Shown here one piece after another: positions 26,118 to 34,915 of a stretch of DNA of 64,000 nucleotides. Location: contig JAJEHS010000006.1 in assembly GCA_022823605.1 (NCBI GenBank), positions 186,001-250,000 on the forward strand. Direction: 5' to 3'. Both the position numbers and the translations under genes were made by a program. Every line of letters begins with the position of its first letter. Position 1 is the first letter of the stretch. The notes beneath the pieces are model-generated. The model had not been told where the DNA came from. It saw only the letters and a list, made by a program, of their open reading frames with translations, and did not search any database. The DNA is from Paracoccaceae bacterium. Its GTDB lineage: Bacteria > Pseudomonadota > Alphaproteobacteria > Rhodobacterales > Rhodobacteraceae.

Positions 26118-27977
26118 TTACCTCTGGGTCATTTGGGCAGCCAGTCTTACTGAGGCATTGCGGGCTCCATAGCCAGAATATCCTCCACATCGTTGCACAA
26201 TTTCGAAAAAAAATCCCTGAAATATTGGACGGCTGTAGATCTGAAAATATTCGCCCTTCCCTTGTCTGTCGTAGAGAATATTCTCGGATTTCAACTTTTC
26301 AACCATTTCCTTCTCAAGCCCGAAATGAGCCTGCAGGTGCTCATAGTAATTTGGCGAGATTTCAAGTCTGTTGAAGCCACATTTCTTCAATCGACTGGAT
26401 GTTTCAAATATATCATCGGTGTGGAACGCAATATGCTGTACACCCGCACCAAAATTGTCTTGGAGAAACAATCCTGCAAAAGTATGTTGTCCTTCAACAC
26501 CATTCAGATTGAGCCTAACCTCTCCCTCGGGACTTTCGATGGCCTGGCTATGAACAACTCCCGAAGGGTCTGCAACTTCAAAAATGGAGGATTTACTCGT
26601 CTCAAAGGTTGATATGTAATACAACAACCAACTCTGCATTTCCTCGTACCGCATGGTCTGGGATACATGGTCTATGCGACGGATTCCTGCCGGTTGGGAA
26701 GTACTTAAATCGGGAACCGGTTCAAATTCAATATCCCAAACCCGATGGAGATCCGAATTCTCATCAATGAAATGTACCACATTGCCACCAATGCCTTTAA
26801 TTGCCGGTATATCCAATTCCCCTTCACCAACCGGTTGGTAAAAAAGTGGCGTGCCCAAAGTACTTGCACGACAAACCGTCTGCTTGGCATCATCAACACG
26901 CAATCCCAGGTCACAGACTGTTGGACCATGTGTGTTGAAGGTGTTATGAGCATGTCCTTTTCTTTCCGTGTTCACAATTAAATTGACTGCACCCTGTCGC
27001 CAAAGGTCCACCGATTTTGAAACATGGTGTTTTTCTTTCCTGAAACAGATTTTGTGAAGCAAATCACTCAGTTCGGCTGAACTTTTCTCATCGACAGCAA
27101 ATTCGATAAACTCAAATCCCGAAGTGTAGACGCGGGGTGGAAGGTCGGGAATATCAAATTTAAGGTCACAATCCGTACGAGATACATTATCCAACAGGTT
27201 TACCAGAGACCGAAAACCGTCACGGACCAAGGTACGACTTCCTCGTCGAGGGCTGTTTTCGTCAACGAGTGCTATCGACCACGCACCACCATAACCCCTA
27301 CGGGTTAACACTTTAACAAATCCTTCCAGATTCAATACACCCTGGCCAGGTAAATGTGCACTGGAATGGGCAATTCTAGTATCCCCTGAACCCATCCTTG
27401 AAGTATCTGACAATTGAACATGAAAAACCCGGCCCCCCTGAAGATAGTTAAGATGGGCAGGCTTGGTGCCATCTGCCAGGGCCAGATGACTATTAAGTGC
27501 CAAACCCAATTGGGGATTGTCCACCTCTTCAATTATCTTATTTGCCTGCTCAACAGTTCTGGTCAAACCGGCCTGTGGCAAGGCCATGTAGGCGAGGCGA
27601 AATCCCCTTCTTCCAGCTCGCTCTGCCGCGTCTGAAAGATCGGTTATGGTATCGCTGTAATCATCGGATATGGCACTTGAAGCTCCGACCAGCAACATCT
27701 CTATGCCCAGTTCTGCCATGAGGTCAAACTTATGTTCCAACCGATCAAAAGCCTGTATTCGCCTATTGCCCTTCCATCCTTCCAAATCTTCAAAAGACTT
27801 CAACAGGATTATCTTTATATCCAAATCCTCGACCAGTTTACGAAACTCAACTGGCGGTATGTGATTATTGGTAAAGTCAGGCTCATGCAATTCCACACCG
27901 GCGAAACCCACATCGGCAATTGCACTCAACTTTTCACTGAGAACCCCTGGAATGGACGCGGTTGAAATTGAGAGCAT
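26118..27977 (-). CDS. quiC: 3-dehydroshikimate dehydratase-type TIM barrel fused to HPPD-like domain
   Basis: A 619-residue fusion. The first 285 or so residues are a TIM barrel of the sugar-isomerase/AsbF type ('ADVGFAGVELHEPDF', 'GRVFHVQLSDTSRMG', 'LEGFVKVLTRRGYGGAWSIALVDE'). The rest is a vicinal-oxygen-chelate domain like 4-hydroxyphenylpyruvate dioxygenase, with 'GIRRIDHVSQTM', 'GAGVQHIAFHTDDIF' and C-terminal 'FFEIVQRCGGYSGYGA'. This architecture is that of Pseudomonas QuiC, which dehydrates 3-dehydroshikimate to protocatechuate. The pca operon at 34512-40178 degrades exactly that product. ATG 27977 begins 2 bases below the TRAP stop; the longer frame overlaps dctM. A different cyclic substrate remains possible. 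Confidence 0.85.
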   Translation of the reverse strand: MLSISTASIPGVLSEKLSAIADVGFAGVELHEPDFTNNHIPPVEFRKLVEDLDIKIILLKSFEDLEGWKGNRRIQAFDRLEHKFDLMAELGIEMLLVGASSAISDDYSDTITDLSDAAERAGRRGFRLAYMALPQAGLTRTVEQANKIIEEVDNPQLGLALNSHLALADGTKPAHLNYLQGGRVFHVQLSDTSRMGSGDTRIAHSSAHLPGQGVLNLEGFVKVLTRRGYGGAWSIALVDENSPRRGSRTLVRDGFRSLVNLLDNVSRTDCDLKFDIPDLPPRVYTSGFEFIEFAVDEKSSAELSDLLHKICFRKEKHHVSKSVDLWRQGAVNLIVNTERKGHAHNTFNTHGPTVCDLGLRVDDAKQTVCRASTLGTPLFYQPVGEGELDIPAIKGIGGNVVHFIDENSDLHRVWDIEFEPVPDLSTSQPAGIRRIDHVSQTMRYEEMQSWLLYYISTFETSKSSIFEVADPSGVVHSQAIESPEGEVRLNLNGVEGQHTFAGLFLQDNFGAGVQHIAFHTDDIFETSSRLKKCGFNRLEISPNYYEHLQAHFGLEKEMVEKLKSENILYDRQGKGEYFQIYSRPIFQGFFFEIVQRCGGYSGYGARNASVRLAAQMTQR

Positions 27978-27978
27978 C

Positions 27979-29274
27979 TCATCCCTGATAGCCGAATAAC
28001 CTTGGTAGCCATAAAACCACATCTGGTACGAGTATCATCAGGAGTAGAGCAAGAATGAGTACAATCAAAAATGCCCATATTTCACTTATAATTTCGCGCA
28101 GAGGAATATCCGTTACAGCATTGATTACAAAAAGTAATATGCCATAGGGTGGGGTAATCAGGCCAATCATCGAGTTTACCACCACAAGAATTCCAAAATG
28201 AACAAGATCGATCTCCAGGGCAACACATGTTGGAATGAATAGTGGAACTATCACAAGGATAATTGTGGTAGCATCAAGCAGACAACCAAGTAATAGAATG
28301 AGTAGATTCACTGCAATCAGGAAAACAATCGGATGAACATTGGCATCAGATAGCAATAAGGAGATGGCTTGGGGTATCTGTTCCTGAATTACAATAAAAT
28401 TCAGGATGAAAGCACCTCCTATTACGATACCTACAGATGCTGATGATCTGGCACTATCTACAAAAACCTGGTAAAGTCGCTTAAAGCTCAGGGCACGATA
28501 AAACAATGCTGCCAGTGCCAGAGCATAGAATGCTGCCACGGCAGCCGCTTCCGTTGGAGTCGTTACTCCACCATAAATACCATAAAGCAGGATTGCCGGC
28601 ATTAGAAGTGCCGGGAAGGCGTTCATTGTCTTGGAAGGCAATTCCTTAAGTGGTATGGGGTCCTCCAGGGCAAAATTCCTCTTTCTGGCAATGTAGTAGT
28701 TCATGGCCATCAAGACGATTCCCATGATCAAGCCCGGGAGGATACCAGCCAGAAAAAGTGCACCGATGGACGCTTTTGAAACCAAAGCATAAAGTACCAT
28801 GGGAATGGAAGGCGGAATAATTGGTCCAATGGTTGCCGATGCTGCTGTAATTGCTGCCGCATATCCACGGCTATACCGTCCATCCTTTGTCATCATGCCA
28901 ATGATGATTTTTCCTATACCAGCTGCATCGGCAACAGCTGATCCAGACATCCCTGAAAAGATTAGTGAGGCAACCACATTTACATGACCCAAACCACCTC
29001 TGAACCTGCCAACCGCAGCTACGCAGAAACCAAGCAATCGATCGGTTATGGAACCGGCATTCATAATATTGGCAGCGACAATAAATAATGGCACCGCCAA
29101 CAGGATAGCGCTCTTATAAAAACCTTGGAGGATCTTTTCTCCCGCCAGGGCAACATCCAATCCAGCAAATCCCAGATATGCGACTGATGCCAACAGGATG
29201 GAATAACCTATTGGCGTACCAATTCCTGCTAATGCAAACAGGGTTACAAGACAGATTAAAAGTTCAAAACTCAT
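27979..29274 (-). CDS. TRAP transporter, large permease subunit (DctM type)
   Basis: A 431-residue membrane protein with about 12 hydrophobic spans of the DctM family. 'GMSGSAVADAAGIGKI' and 'ATIGPIIPPSIPMVLYALV' are diagnostic, as is 'TPTEAAAVAAFYALALA'. It uses a sodium or proton gradient to import the ligand held by the DctP protein. Its ATG overlaps the dctQ stop as ATGA, and it is followed two bases later by the dehydratase fusion gene. That gene order says the import substrate is an intermediate or precursor for that enzyme, such as a shikimate- or quinate-like acid. Confidence 0.93.
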   Translation of the reverse strand: MSFELLICLVTLFALAGIGTPIGYSILLASVAYLGFAGLDVALAGEKILQGFYKSAILLAVPLFIVAANIMNAGSITDRLLGFCVAAVGRFRGGLGHVNVVASLIFSGMSGSAVADAAGIGKIIIGMMTKDGRYSRGYAAAITAASATIGPIIPPSIPMVLYALVSKASIGALFLAGILPGLIMGIVLMAMNYYIARKRNFALEDPIPLKELPSKTMNAFPALLMPAILLYGIYGGVTTPTEAAAVAAFYALALAALFYRALSFKRLYQVFVDSARSSASVGIVIGGAFILNFIVIQEQIPQAISLLLSDANVHPIVFLIAVNLLILLLGCLLDATTIILVIVPLFIPTCVALEIDLVHFGILVVVNSMIGLITPPYGILLFVINAVTDIPLREIISEIWAFLIVLILALLLMILVPDVVLWLPRLFGYQG

Positions 29275-29837
29275 TCCTTGGGATCTCCTCCATCTTCCCG
29301 CTTGCTTGCTTCTACAACTATTTCAAGTTCAGTCTTGGGGGGGCCTTCCCTGACAATTGTTACCACCTGCCAGGCATAGCGCAATGCAACTGCAATCATG
29401 AACACAGCATAAATTGAAAAGACATCCCGCATTGGAATTTTATTCCCTGTGAAGGGATTTCGAACCGTTGCGGTCTTGCGAATTTTCATCCAATCTATGT
29501 AATCCCAGGTTGGGAGTAATGCATAGAGCATACCCAATACTATGGCTGTGGCAGCAACGATGGATAAAACTGCACGAACACGACGAGGAAATGCCAAGTA
29601 AAGAATATCAAACCTGACTTGGTCCTGATGCCTGACTACAAAGGCACAGCTAAAGAAAATCACCCATACCCACAAGATACCAATGAATTCCAGTGTCCAA
29701 CCTGCAGGTGTGAAAAAATATCTCAATACAATCTGAAGTATGAAGATTAGGAAGATTGCCGCCAACATGCTGGCGGCAATCATTTCTGCAAGGGTAGAGA
29801 ACCCTTTAATAAACTTATTCAATTTTTGGCTCTCCAC
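29271..29837 (-). CDS. TRAP transporter, small permease subunit (DctQ type)
   Basis: A 188-residue protein with four hydrophobic spans ('MIAASMLAAIFLIFILQIVLRYFF', 'ILWVWVIFFSCAFVVRHQDQVRFDI', a third near 'VRAVLSIVAATAIVLGML' and a fourth near 'FSIYAVFMIAVALRYAW'). 'RHQDQVRFDIL' is the family's conserved loop. The start is GTG 29837 with only a weak ribosome-binding site; it lies 16 bases after the dctP stop. It pairs with the DctM subunit. Confidence 0.9.
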   Translation of the reverse strand: MESQKLNKFIKGFSTLAEMIAASMLAAIFLIFILQIVLRYFFTPAGWTLEFIGILWVWVIFFSCAFVVRHQDQVRFDILYLAFPRRVRAVLSIVAATAIVLGMLYALLPTWDYIDWMKIRKTATVRNPFTGNKIPMRDVFSIYAVFMIAVALRYAWQVVTIVREGPPKTELEIVVEASKREDGGDPKE

Positions 29838-29853
29838 TTGCTATATTTTCTAA

Positions 29854-30858
29854 TTAGTTCCCAAGCGCATTGATCGCTTCAAGAACGCCTTCAGGCCAAG
29901 ACTCTGCGAATTCAGAATCTATGTATTGTGCCTGAACATGAGAACGGAACGCTTCAAGATCTGGCTCATATACATCAAGACCCTGTTCTTCAAGAAATGA
30001 AACCAGGCTAGCTTCAAGTTCCAGTTGTTTCTGACGCCCGCTTTCAGCAGCAGCATCTGCAGCCTTTTGCATTGTAGCTTGCTGATCAGGTGTAAGATTG
30101 TCCCAGAACTCTTTGGAAATAGCAATATAGTTTAAATCGACCAAATGTGATGTCAGTACAATCTGCTTGGTTACCTCATAGAATTTGGCATCCACGACTG
30201 TTGGCAAGGGGTTGTCCTGTCCATCCACTGCTCCAGTCGACAAAGCTGTATATACTTCTGAGAAGGCCATTGGTGTGGGAGCGGCTCCCAGTGCCTTACC
30301 TAAAAACTGCCAAGCATCAGTACCAGGCATACGTAGGTTAACTCCAGCAAGGTCTGAAGGTGTCATTACAGTTAAATCATCCTTGCTGTGACGAAGGTTA
30401 ACCTGGCGGCGTCCCAAATACATCACCGACAACAGTTTGATACCCAATTCCTCTTCTGTTGTAGCTTTAAATGAATCCATCAATGGATCATTGAAAACTG
30501 CAACCTGATGCGCTGCATTCTGATGCACATATCCAGTTGCAAAAATTGAAAATTCAGGGAAAAATTGAGCCAACTCCTGTGCTGAGGCAATAGACATTTC
30601 CAAATTCCCCCGTGAAATTGCATCAAGTTCAGTACCTTGGGCAAAAATTGTTCCGTTATAACTTGGTTGATAATCAATAAAGTCTGCAACCATGGGTGCA
30701 AAAACCTCCGCCATGGCAACTGAGCGTTGGTCAGTTTCTGAGCCGGAAGTAGCCATTCTAAGTTCCATTTTTTCAGCCCAAGTGCTACCGGTAAATGTAG
30801 CAAAAGCACCAATTGTCAGTACTGCAAACAGCACCACTTTTCGAGTAAGTTTAATCAT
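29854..30858 (-). CDS. TRAP transporter periplasmic solute-binding protein (DctP type)
   Basis: A 334-residue exported binding protein with a Sec signal peptide (about 1-28, cleavage near 'STWA-EKM'). 'GVNLRMPGTDAWQFLGKALGAAPTPM' includes the conserved Arg that holds a carboxylate of the ligand, and 'VDGQDNPLPTVVDAKFYEV' is a family signature. GGAG lies about 8 bases before ATG 30858. It is the first gene of the transporter operon. The ligand is thus a carboxylic or sulfonic acid; hydroxylated cyclic acids would fit the neighbours. Confidence 0.92.
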   Translation of the reverse strand: MIKLTRKVVLFAVLTIGAFATFTGSTWAEKMELRMATSGSETDQRSVAMAEVFAPMVADFIDYQPSYNGTIFAQGTELDAISRGNLEMSIASAQELAQFFPEFSIFATGYVHQNAAHQVAVFNDPLMDSFKATTEEELGIKLLSVMYLGRRQVNLRHSKDDLTVMTPSDLAGVNLRMPGTDAWQFLGKALGAAPTPMAFSEVYTALSTGAVDGQDNPLPTVVDAKFYEVTKQIVLTSHLVDLNYIAISKEFWDNLTPDQQATMQKAADAAAESGRQKQLELEASLVSFLEEQGLDVYEPDLEAFRSHVQAQYIDSEFAESWPEGVLEAINALGN

Positions 30859-30981
30859 GAAAATTCTCCAAAATATTTATATTAAAATCAAATATATCGG
30901 ATAATAAATAATAATGCAAGATATTTTTATTAATATATGTTATTTATAATTAAAGCATGTATCTTGGATTCGTATTTTGAA

Positions 30982-32031
30982 TTACGTCAATTTAATCTTA
31001 ACGGTGTTTTCATAACTACAGGCGGTTTGAATTGCCTCTATAACCTGTAATGTTCGCAGACCCTCCCTACCCGATACCAAAGGAACTGCTGTCTCCCTAA
31101 TTACGTCGGAAAAATGTAAGATCTGGTTCACCAACGGATCAGATGAACCTCTTGTCAATGTGGTTGCGGATATTGGTGTCCACCAATCTCTCTGCCCTTC
31201 CTTATGGGTCCAGAGTCGCAAATCTGGTAAGGACAATGAACCATGCGATCCACCAATATGATAACTGCTTTCAGTTGTTGGCGGATAAATTGGGTATTCC
31301 TTCGAAGTCATTTCCCAACTCCAGGGAGCTACAATACTATCAGAAACCGTAATTGTACCGATGGCCCCATTCCGGAATTTTAATATCGCAGCGGCAACAT
31401 CCTCATTTTCATAACCCCTGACCGAAGGTATCGCCTGACCTTGAACTGATTCCACCTCACCACAAAGATACCGAATCAAGTCTACATCATGGACTAGGTT
31501 AACTGAAATTGGTCCAGCTCCCTGTCTTTTTCGCCAAGGGGCATTTTCAAAATAATTATCCGGCTTGTAGAACCATGTGGTTACATGTACTGCCCTGATT
31601 GTTCCTATTTCTCCAGCAGAAATCACTTCGTATGCCTTGCGAATCAGTGGATTGTGCCGTCGGTGATGACCAACCAATAATGGTACTCCTGTTTTTTCTG
31701 ATTCCATTACAAATCTCTCACATTCAATGGAAGTTGTACCCAATGGCTTTTCCACCAATACGGGACAATCATGTCTGATACAATCCAGACCCTGATCCAC
31801 ATGTAATTTTGTTGGGGTTGCCAGTATCACACCATCAGGCGAATGCTCATCAAACATTTCATCCAATGTTTCGAAACATGGTAAATTGTGTTTTGAAGCA
31901 TATTTCCGGCCAGAATCTTCAGGATCCACAACTGCACAAAGGCTGATCCCGGGTAATCGGTCAATCGTGTCAGCATGACGTTTGCCAATTAACCCTATTC
32001 CTGCTATGGCAATATGTAAATTCTCTGACAA
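30982..32031 (-). CDS. Gfo/Idh/MocA-family oxidoreductase (copy C)
   Basis: A 349-residue oxidoreductase with Rossmann motif 'IAIAGIGLIGKRHADTI', catalytic-lysine motif 'VLVEKPLG' and 'SVNLVHDVDLIRYLCGE', which supplies the Asp/His active-site pair. It resembles inositol/quinate-type members more than sugar oxidoreductases by eye, which is a weak impression. TTG 32031 is chosen, because AAGGGG lies 7 bases before it; a TTG at 32079 is the other option. It precedes dctP by 123 AT-rich bases and is probably the first gene of the island. It may carry out the first oxidation of the imported compound. Confidence 0.84.
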   Translation of the reverse strand: MSENLHIAIAGIGLIGKRHADTIDRLPGISLCAVVDPEDSGRKYASKHNLPCFETLDEMFDEHSPDGVILATPTKLHVDQGLDCIRHDCPVLVEKPLGTTSIECERFVMESEKTGVPLLVGHHRRHNPLIRKAYEVISAGEIGTIRAVHVTTWFYKPDNYFENAPWRKRQGAGPISVNLVHDVDLIRYLCGEVESVQGQAIPSVRGYENEDVAAAILKFRNGAIGTITVSDSIVAPWSWEMTSKEYPIYPPTTESSYHIGGSHGSLSLPDLRLWTHKEGQRDWWTPISATTLTRGSSDPLVNQILHFSDVIRETAVPLVSGREGLRTLQVIEAIQTACSYENTVKIKLT

Positions 32032-32104
32032 GATGGAACCCCTTGAGTATAATTTGTTTATTGAATTGAAAATAACCAATCACAATAAAATGGCTATATT
32101 GATC

Positions 32105-32146
32105 ATCTGATTTATTTATAAATAACAGATTATTTTGGATATACCA
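32105..32146. promoter_or_regulatory. nested inverted repeats upstream of oxidoreductase copy C
   Basis: ATCTG (32105-32109) and CAGAT (32126-32130) flank a perfect 14-bp palindrome TTATTTATAAATAA (32112-32125). Five bases on lies TGGATATACCA (32136-32146), a near-palindrome similar in style to GntR/FCD operators. They sit 75-115 bases upstream of the island's first gene and are good candidates for control by the GntR protein at 17265. The rest of the gap (32147-32359) shows nothing I can name. Confidence 0.35.
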
Positions 32147-32359
32147 TACATATTGTTTTTTTAGTTCTCATTAGCATTAATCGGCGATAGATATCTATTC
32201 ATTGATTAACAGGGTATGTGATATTAACAATGTATGGATGAAAAACCCTTCTGCACCTAACTAATTTGATATCAGCAAACCTCTAATCAATCTTTTCGAT
32301 ACCTGATTATTTCATTCTATTGGATTTATTTGTAGGTATTCAGAATCAATAAAGCAGTT

Positions 32360-33169
32360 TTAATAACCGGTTGATACCAGAGGCCTACCAATTCTAGCAT
32401 CCTGAATTGCCGAAACTAAATGAGCCATTCTGTTGCTATTGCTTGGATGGGTTTGCAAAAAACTGACAGTATAAATGCCCAGATTGGCTTGTTGGGCACT
32501 TTCTCTTGTTGCACGTACAAGAAAATCTTGCATTACCTCAGGTCTGTAACCAGCATGAAGCAAAATATATACCGCTGCTCTGTCAGCCTCCAGTTCCATC
32601 TCCGGGCTATAGGCTGCTGCACCAATACCGGCACCCAAATCTGCCCAGTATTGTTGACTTTGAGGAGATGCACTATCAGAAACCAATGCCAAGGCAATAC
32701 TTTGTCCAATCAATGCGTTCATAAATTTCTTATCCACATGTACAAACATGACATGTGCAAACTCGTGGGCCAATACAGCAGCAACTTCATCATCAGACCC
32801 GGAAATGTTTATCAAGCCACCAAATAAATGAATATCACTGTTTTCATCCGCTGCTGCATTGATTTGTGGATTATTTTGATGGATGTAAATTGTGGACCTC
32901 TGTATCAGGTCGCACTGATATTGTGGTCGCTGAAGATCCAGACAAACTCTGTAGCTTGCTGCCCTGATTCTCGGAGCTATTCTATTCACGGTAGCTTGCA
33001 TACGAAATGGATGTATATTCCGAGCAGGTGACAGGTATGTTTCATTCAGTATTCTATTGGCTTCTACATGCTGTTCCTGACTGGGTTCATTAATTTCAAT
33101 GGACTCCATACAACCAGAAATTGTTGACGCAATGATTACGAATAAAAGGATGGAAAAAAATTTCTTCAT
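32360..33169 (-). CDS. M48-family metalloprotease lipoprotein
   Basis: A 269-residue lipoprotein. The signal peptide ends in a lipobox ('ASTISGC'), so Cys20 would be lipidated. The zinc site is 'LAHEFAHVMFVH' (HExxH), with the third ligand in 'EMELEADRAAVYIL'. Related small M48 lipoproteins (LoiP/YggG-like) act in envelope quality control. It is transcribed alone between the catabolic island and the hydroxylase gene; no functional tie to either is evident. Confidence 0.88.
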   Translation of the reverse strand: MKKFFSILLFVIIASTISGCMESIEINEPSQEQHVEANRILNETYLSPARNIHPFRMQATVNRIAPRIRAASYRVCLDLQRPQYQCDLIQRSTIYIHQNNPQINAAADENSDIHLFGGLINISGSDDEVAAVLAHEFAHVMFVHVDKKFMNALIGQSIALALVSDSASPQSQQYWADLGAGIGAAAYSPEMELEADRAAVYILLHAGYRPEVMQDFLVRATRESAQQANLGIYTVSFLQTHPSNSNRMAHLVSAIQDARIGRPLVSTGY

Positions 33170-33340
33170 TGTTGTCGATGCATTAAAGATGTTCGATTAG
33201 GGTAAATTTCTGTTGAATTTAGATTTATTATTTTCTTATTTCAGATTTACAACCAAAATTATTCAATAACCCTTTTATGGTGGGGGTTTGGTAATTTTCT
33301 AACCGATTGAACGAGGTTTGTCCGTTAGGCTTGGTAAAAT

Positions 33341-34360
33341 TTAGGAATTCAGTCTAATGGCTTTCCTTTTCAGCCGTTTGTTCATTTGTTTATCCGCCTC
33401 AGCAGTTCCATCGTGAAAGGTCCCAAACCACTTGTCAAAAGGGAAAATTCCATCCGAATAATTCACCTCAAAATACTTGTGATGGAGGTAATGCGCGAAA
33501 CAATGGGTGTCAATCGCACCTTTTCCTTCAATTACGATTTTGTCAAAACCAGTATGATCAGGTCCCGGAGACAAACCTGCATGTAACAGTTGATTTATGA
33601 CATGAATGGGATGGGATGGAATTATCCAGTGAATGAAGATACTCGAAAAGTAAATCAGGTGTTCAACCGGATGCATTGACAATCCCGACCATGGGCCGGG
33701 GTTTGAATTGGCATGATGTACCTTGTGCACTGTTCTGTATAGGGGAGGCCAATGTATGAGTCTATGGATGCAATAAAAATGAAACTCCCTTATCATGGGA
33801 ATCAATAACAACATGACAATAAAAAGAACCGGGTTTTCACTAAAGTTCAAATGGGGAATATAGCCGTTGGCCATCATCCAGAAGGTCAGAATTTCATACC
33901 CCGACCAGATTGGTAATCCGCTGGCAAAGCACCAAGTCAAATTATCCTTTATTTGACTTCTGAACAAAAAAGCTGATCCATCTGTCTCCAGCCATGACGG
34001 ATTGTATTTGAATTCCTTGCCCTGACGTTTTTTCACATACAGATGAAGGTGGAAAGCACCAAACCAGATGGCCATCAAGCCGGCATTTCTAATTAATATC
34101 TGCAGCATCCAACCCGGTTCAAAGGTTTTCATGGTCTCCAACGGTGGAAGAAATATCCACCACACAACCAAACTGAACAAAAAATAGATGATGTTCCAGG
34201 GATAAAGATATCCTGGGAATCCAAAGATCCACTTTATCAATTTGACTGGCTTAATGGGCCAAACGAAAAGGGGGGCATACTCTATTTTTTCAAATGGCTT
34301 CCAATGCCCACGTCGATCCCTTTGACCAAAGTTTTCTTCAGAAATTCCAGTATTTTTCAT
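33341..34360 (-). CDS. fatty acid hydroxylase / sterol desaturase family protein
   Basis: A 339-residue integral membrane di-iron enzyme. The His clusters of the family are all present: 'HFYCIHRLIH', 'HKVHHANSN', 'LHAGLSPGPDHTG' and 'HCFAHYLHHKYFEVNY'. At least four hydrophobic stretches precede and surround them. Members hydroxylate or desaturate lipids, sterols or carotenoids using O2. It is divergent from the pca operon, sharing a 150-base promoter region. Substrate unknown. Confidence 0.87.
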   Translation of the reverse strand: MKNTGISEENFGQRDRRGHWKPFEKIEYAPLFVWPIKPVKLIKWIFGFPGYLYPWNIIYFLFSLVVWWIFLPPLETMKTFEPGWMLQILIRNAGLMAIWFGAFHLHLYVKKRQGKEFKYNPSWLETDGSAFLFRSQIKDNLTWCFASGLPIWSGYEILTFWMMANGYIPHLNFSENPVLFIVMLLLIPMIREFHFYCIHRLIHWPPLYRTVHKVHHANSNPGPWSGLSMHPVEHLIYFSSIFIHWIIPSHPIHVINQLLHAGLSPGPDHTGFDKIVIEGKGAIDTHCFAHYLHHKYFEVNYSDGIFPFDKWFGTFHDGTAEADKQMNKRLKRKAIRLNS

Positions 34361-34511
34361 TTTTGAAATTCATCCAATTTGTATTGATTAGAAATTTTAG
34401 ACTGTCAAAATTGCCAATTCAATTTAATTTGCCTATTAAGATATTATTGATAACAGAAAAAAACTATCTGGATATAAACCGGATATGGTTTGGCATTTAT
34501 TTGGAGTTCAT

Positions 34512-34913
34512 TTGCCCTTGATTTCAAGAGAAGAAAAAAATCCTAACCCGTTGGGAAATCTTACCAGAAGAAAGGTCCTGGGTAATTCCCATGTGGATTT
34601 GGCAAACAAATTGACGACTGACTTCGATGCATCCTTTCAGGATTTGATTACCAGCGCAGCATGGGAAAAAGTCTGGTCTCGTCCTCATCTGACCCTTCGT
34701 GAAAGATCCATGATTACACTTGCCCTGTTGGCTGCCATGGGCCATGAGGAAGAATTTGCTATGCATTTGAAAGCTACTGCAAATACTGGCGCAACCAAGG
34801 AGGATATTTCTGAAGTACTACTGCATGTCGCTATATATGCTGGTGTTCCAGCTGCGAATTCGGTAATTAAAGTCGCCAAAAAGACTTATGAAGAAATGGA
34901 AGAAGGGAGTTGA
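34512..34913 (+). CDS. pcaC: 4-carboxymuconolactone decarboxylase
   Basis: A 133-residue AhpD/CMD-fold protein that decarboxylates gamma-carboxymuconolactone to beta-ketoadipate enol-lactone. '[11 protein letters not shown]', '[28 protein letters not shown]' and '[32 protein letters not shown]' are family hallmarks. Start choice is uncertain: TTG 34512 has GGAG 5 bases before it and gives the usual length; ATG 34485 would add nine residues but lacks a ribosome-binding site. It is the first gene of the pca operon. The next enzyme of the route, the enol-lactone hydrolase PcaD, is not in the window. Confidence 0.88.
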   Translation: MPLISREEKNPNPLGNLTRRKVLGNSHVDLANKLTTDFDASFQDLITSAAWEKVWSRPHLTLRERSMITLALLAAMGHEEEFAMHLKATANTGATKEDISEVLLHVAIYAGVPAANSVIKVAKKTYEEMEEGS

Positions 34914-34915
34914 AA

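Noticed and set aside
26118-27977. Fusion protein as a tyrosine-degrading 4-hydroxyphenylpyruvate dioxygenase
   Set aside because: The HPPD-like domain is C-terminal to an isomerase-type TIM barrel, the QuiC layout. No homogentisate pathway genes are nearby, whereas protocatechuate genes are.
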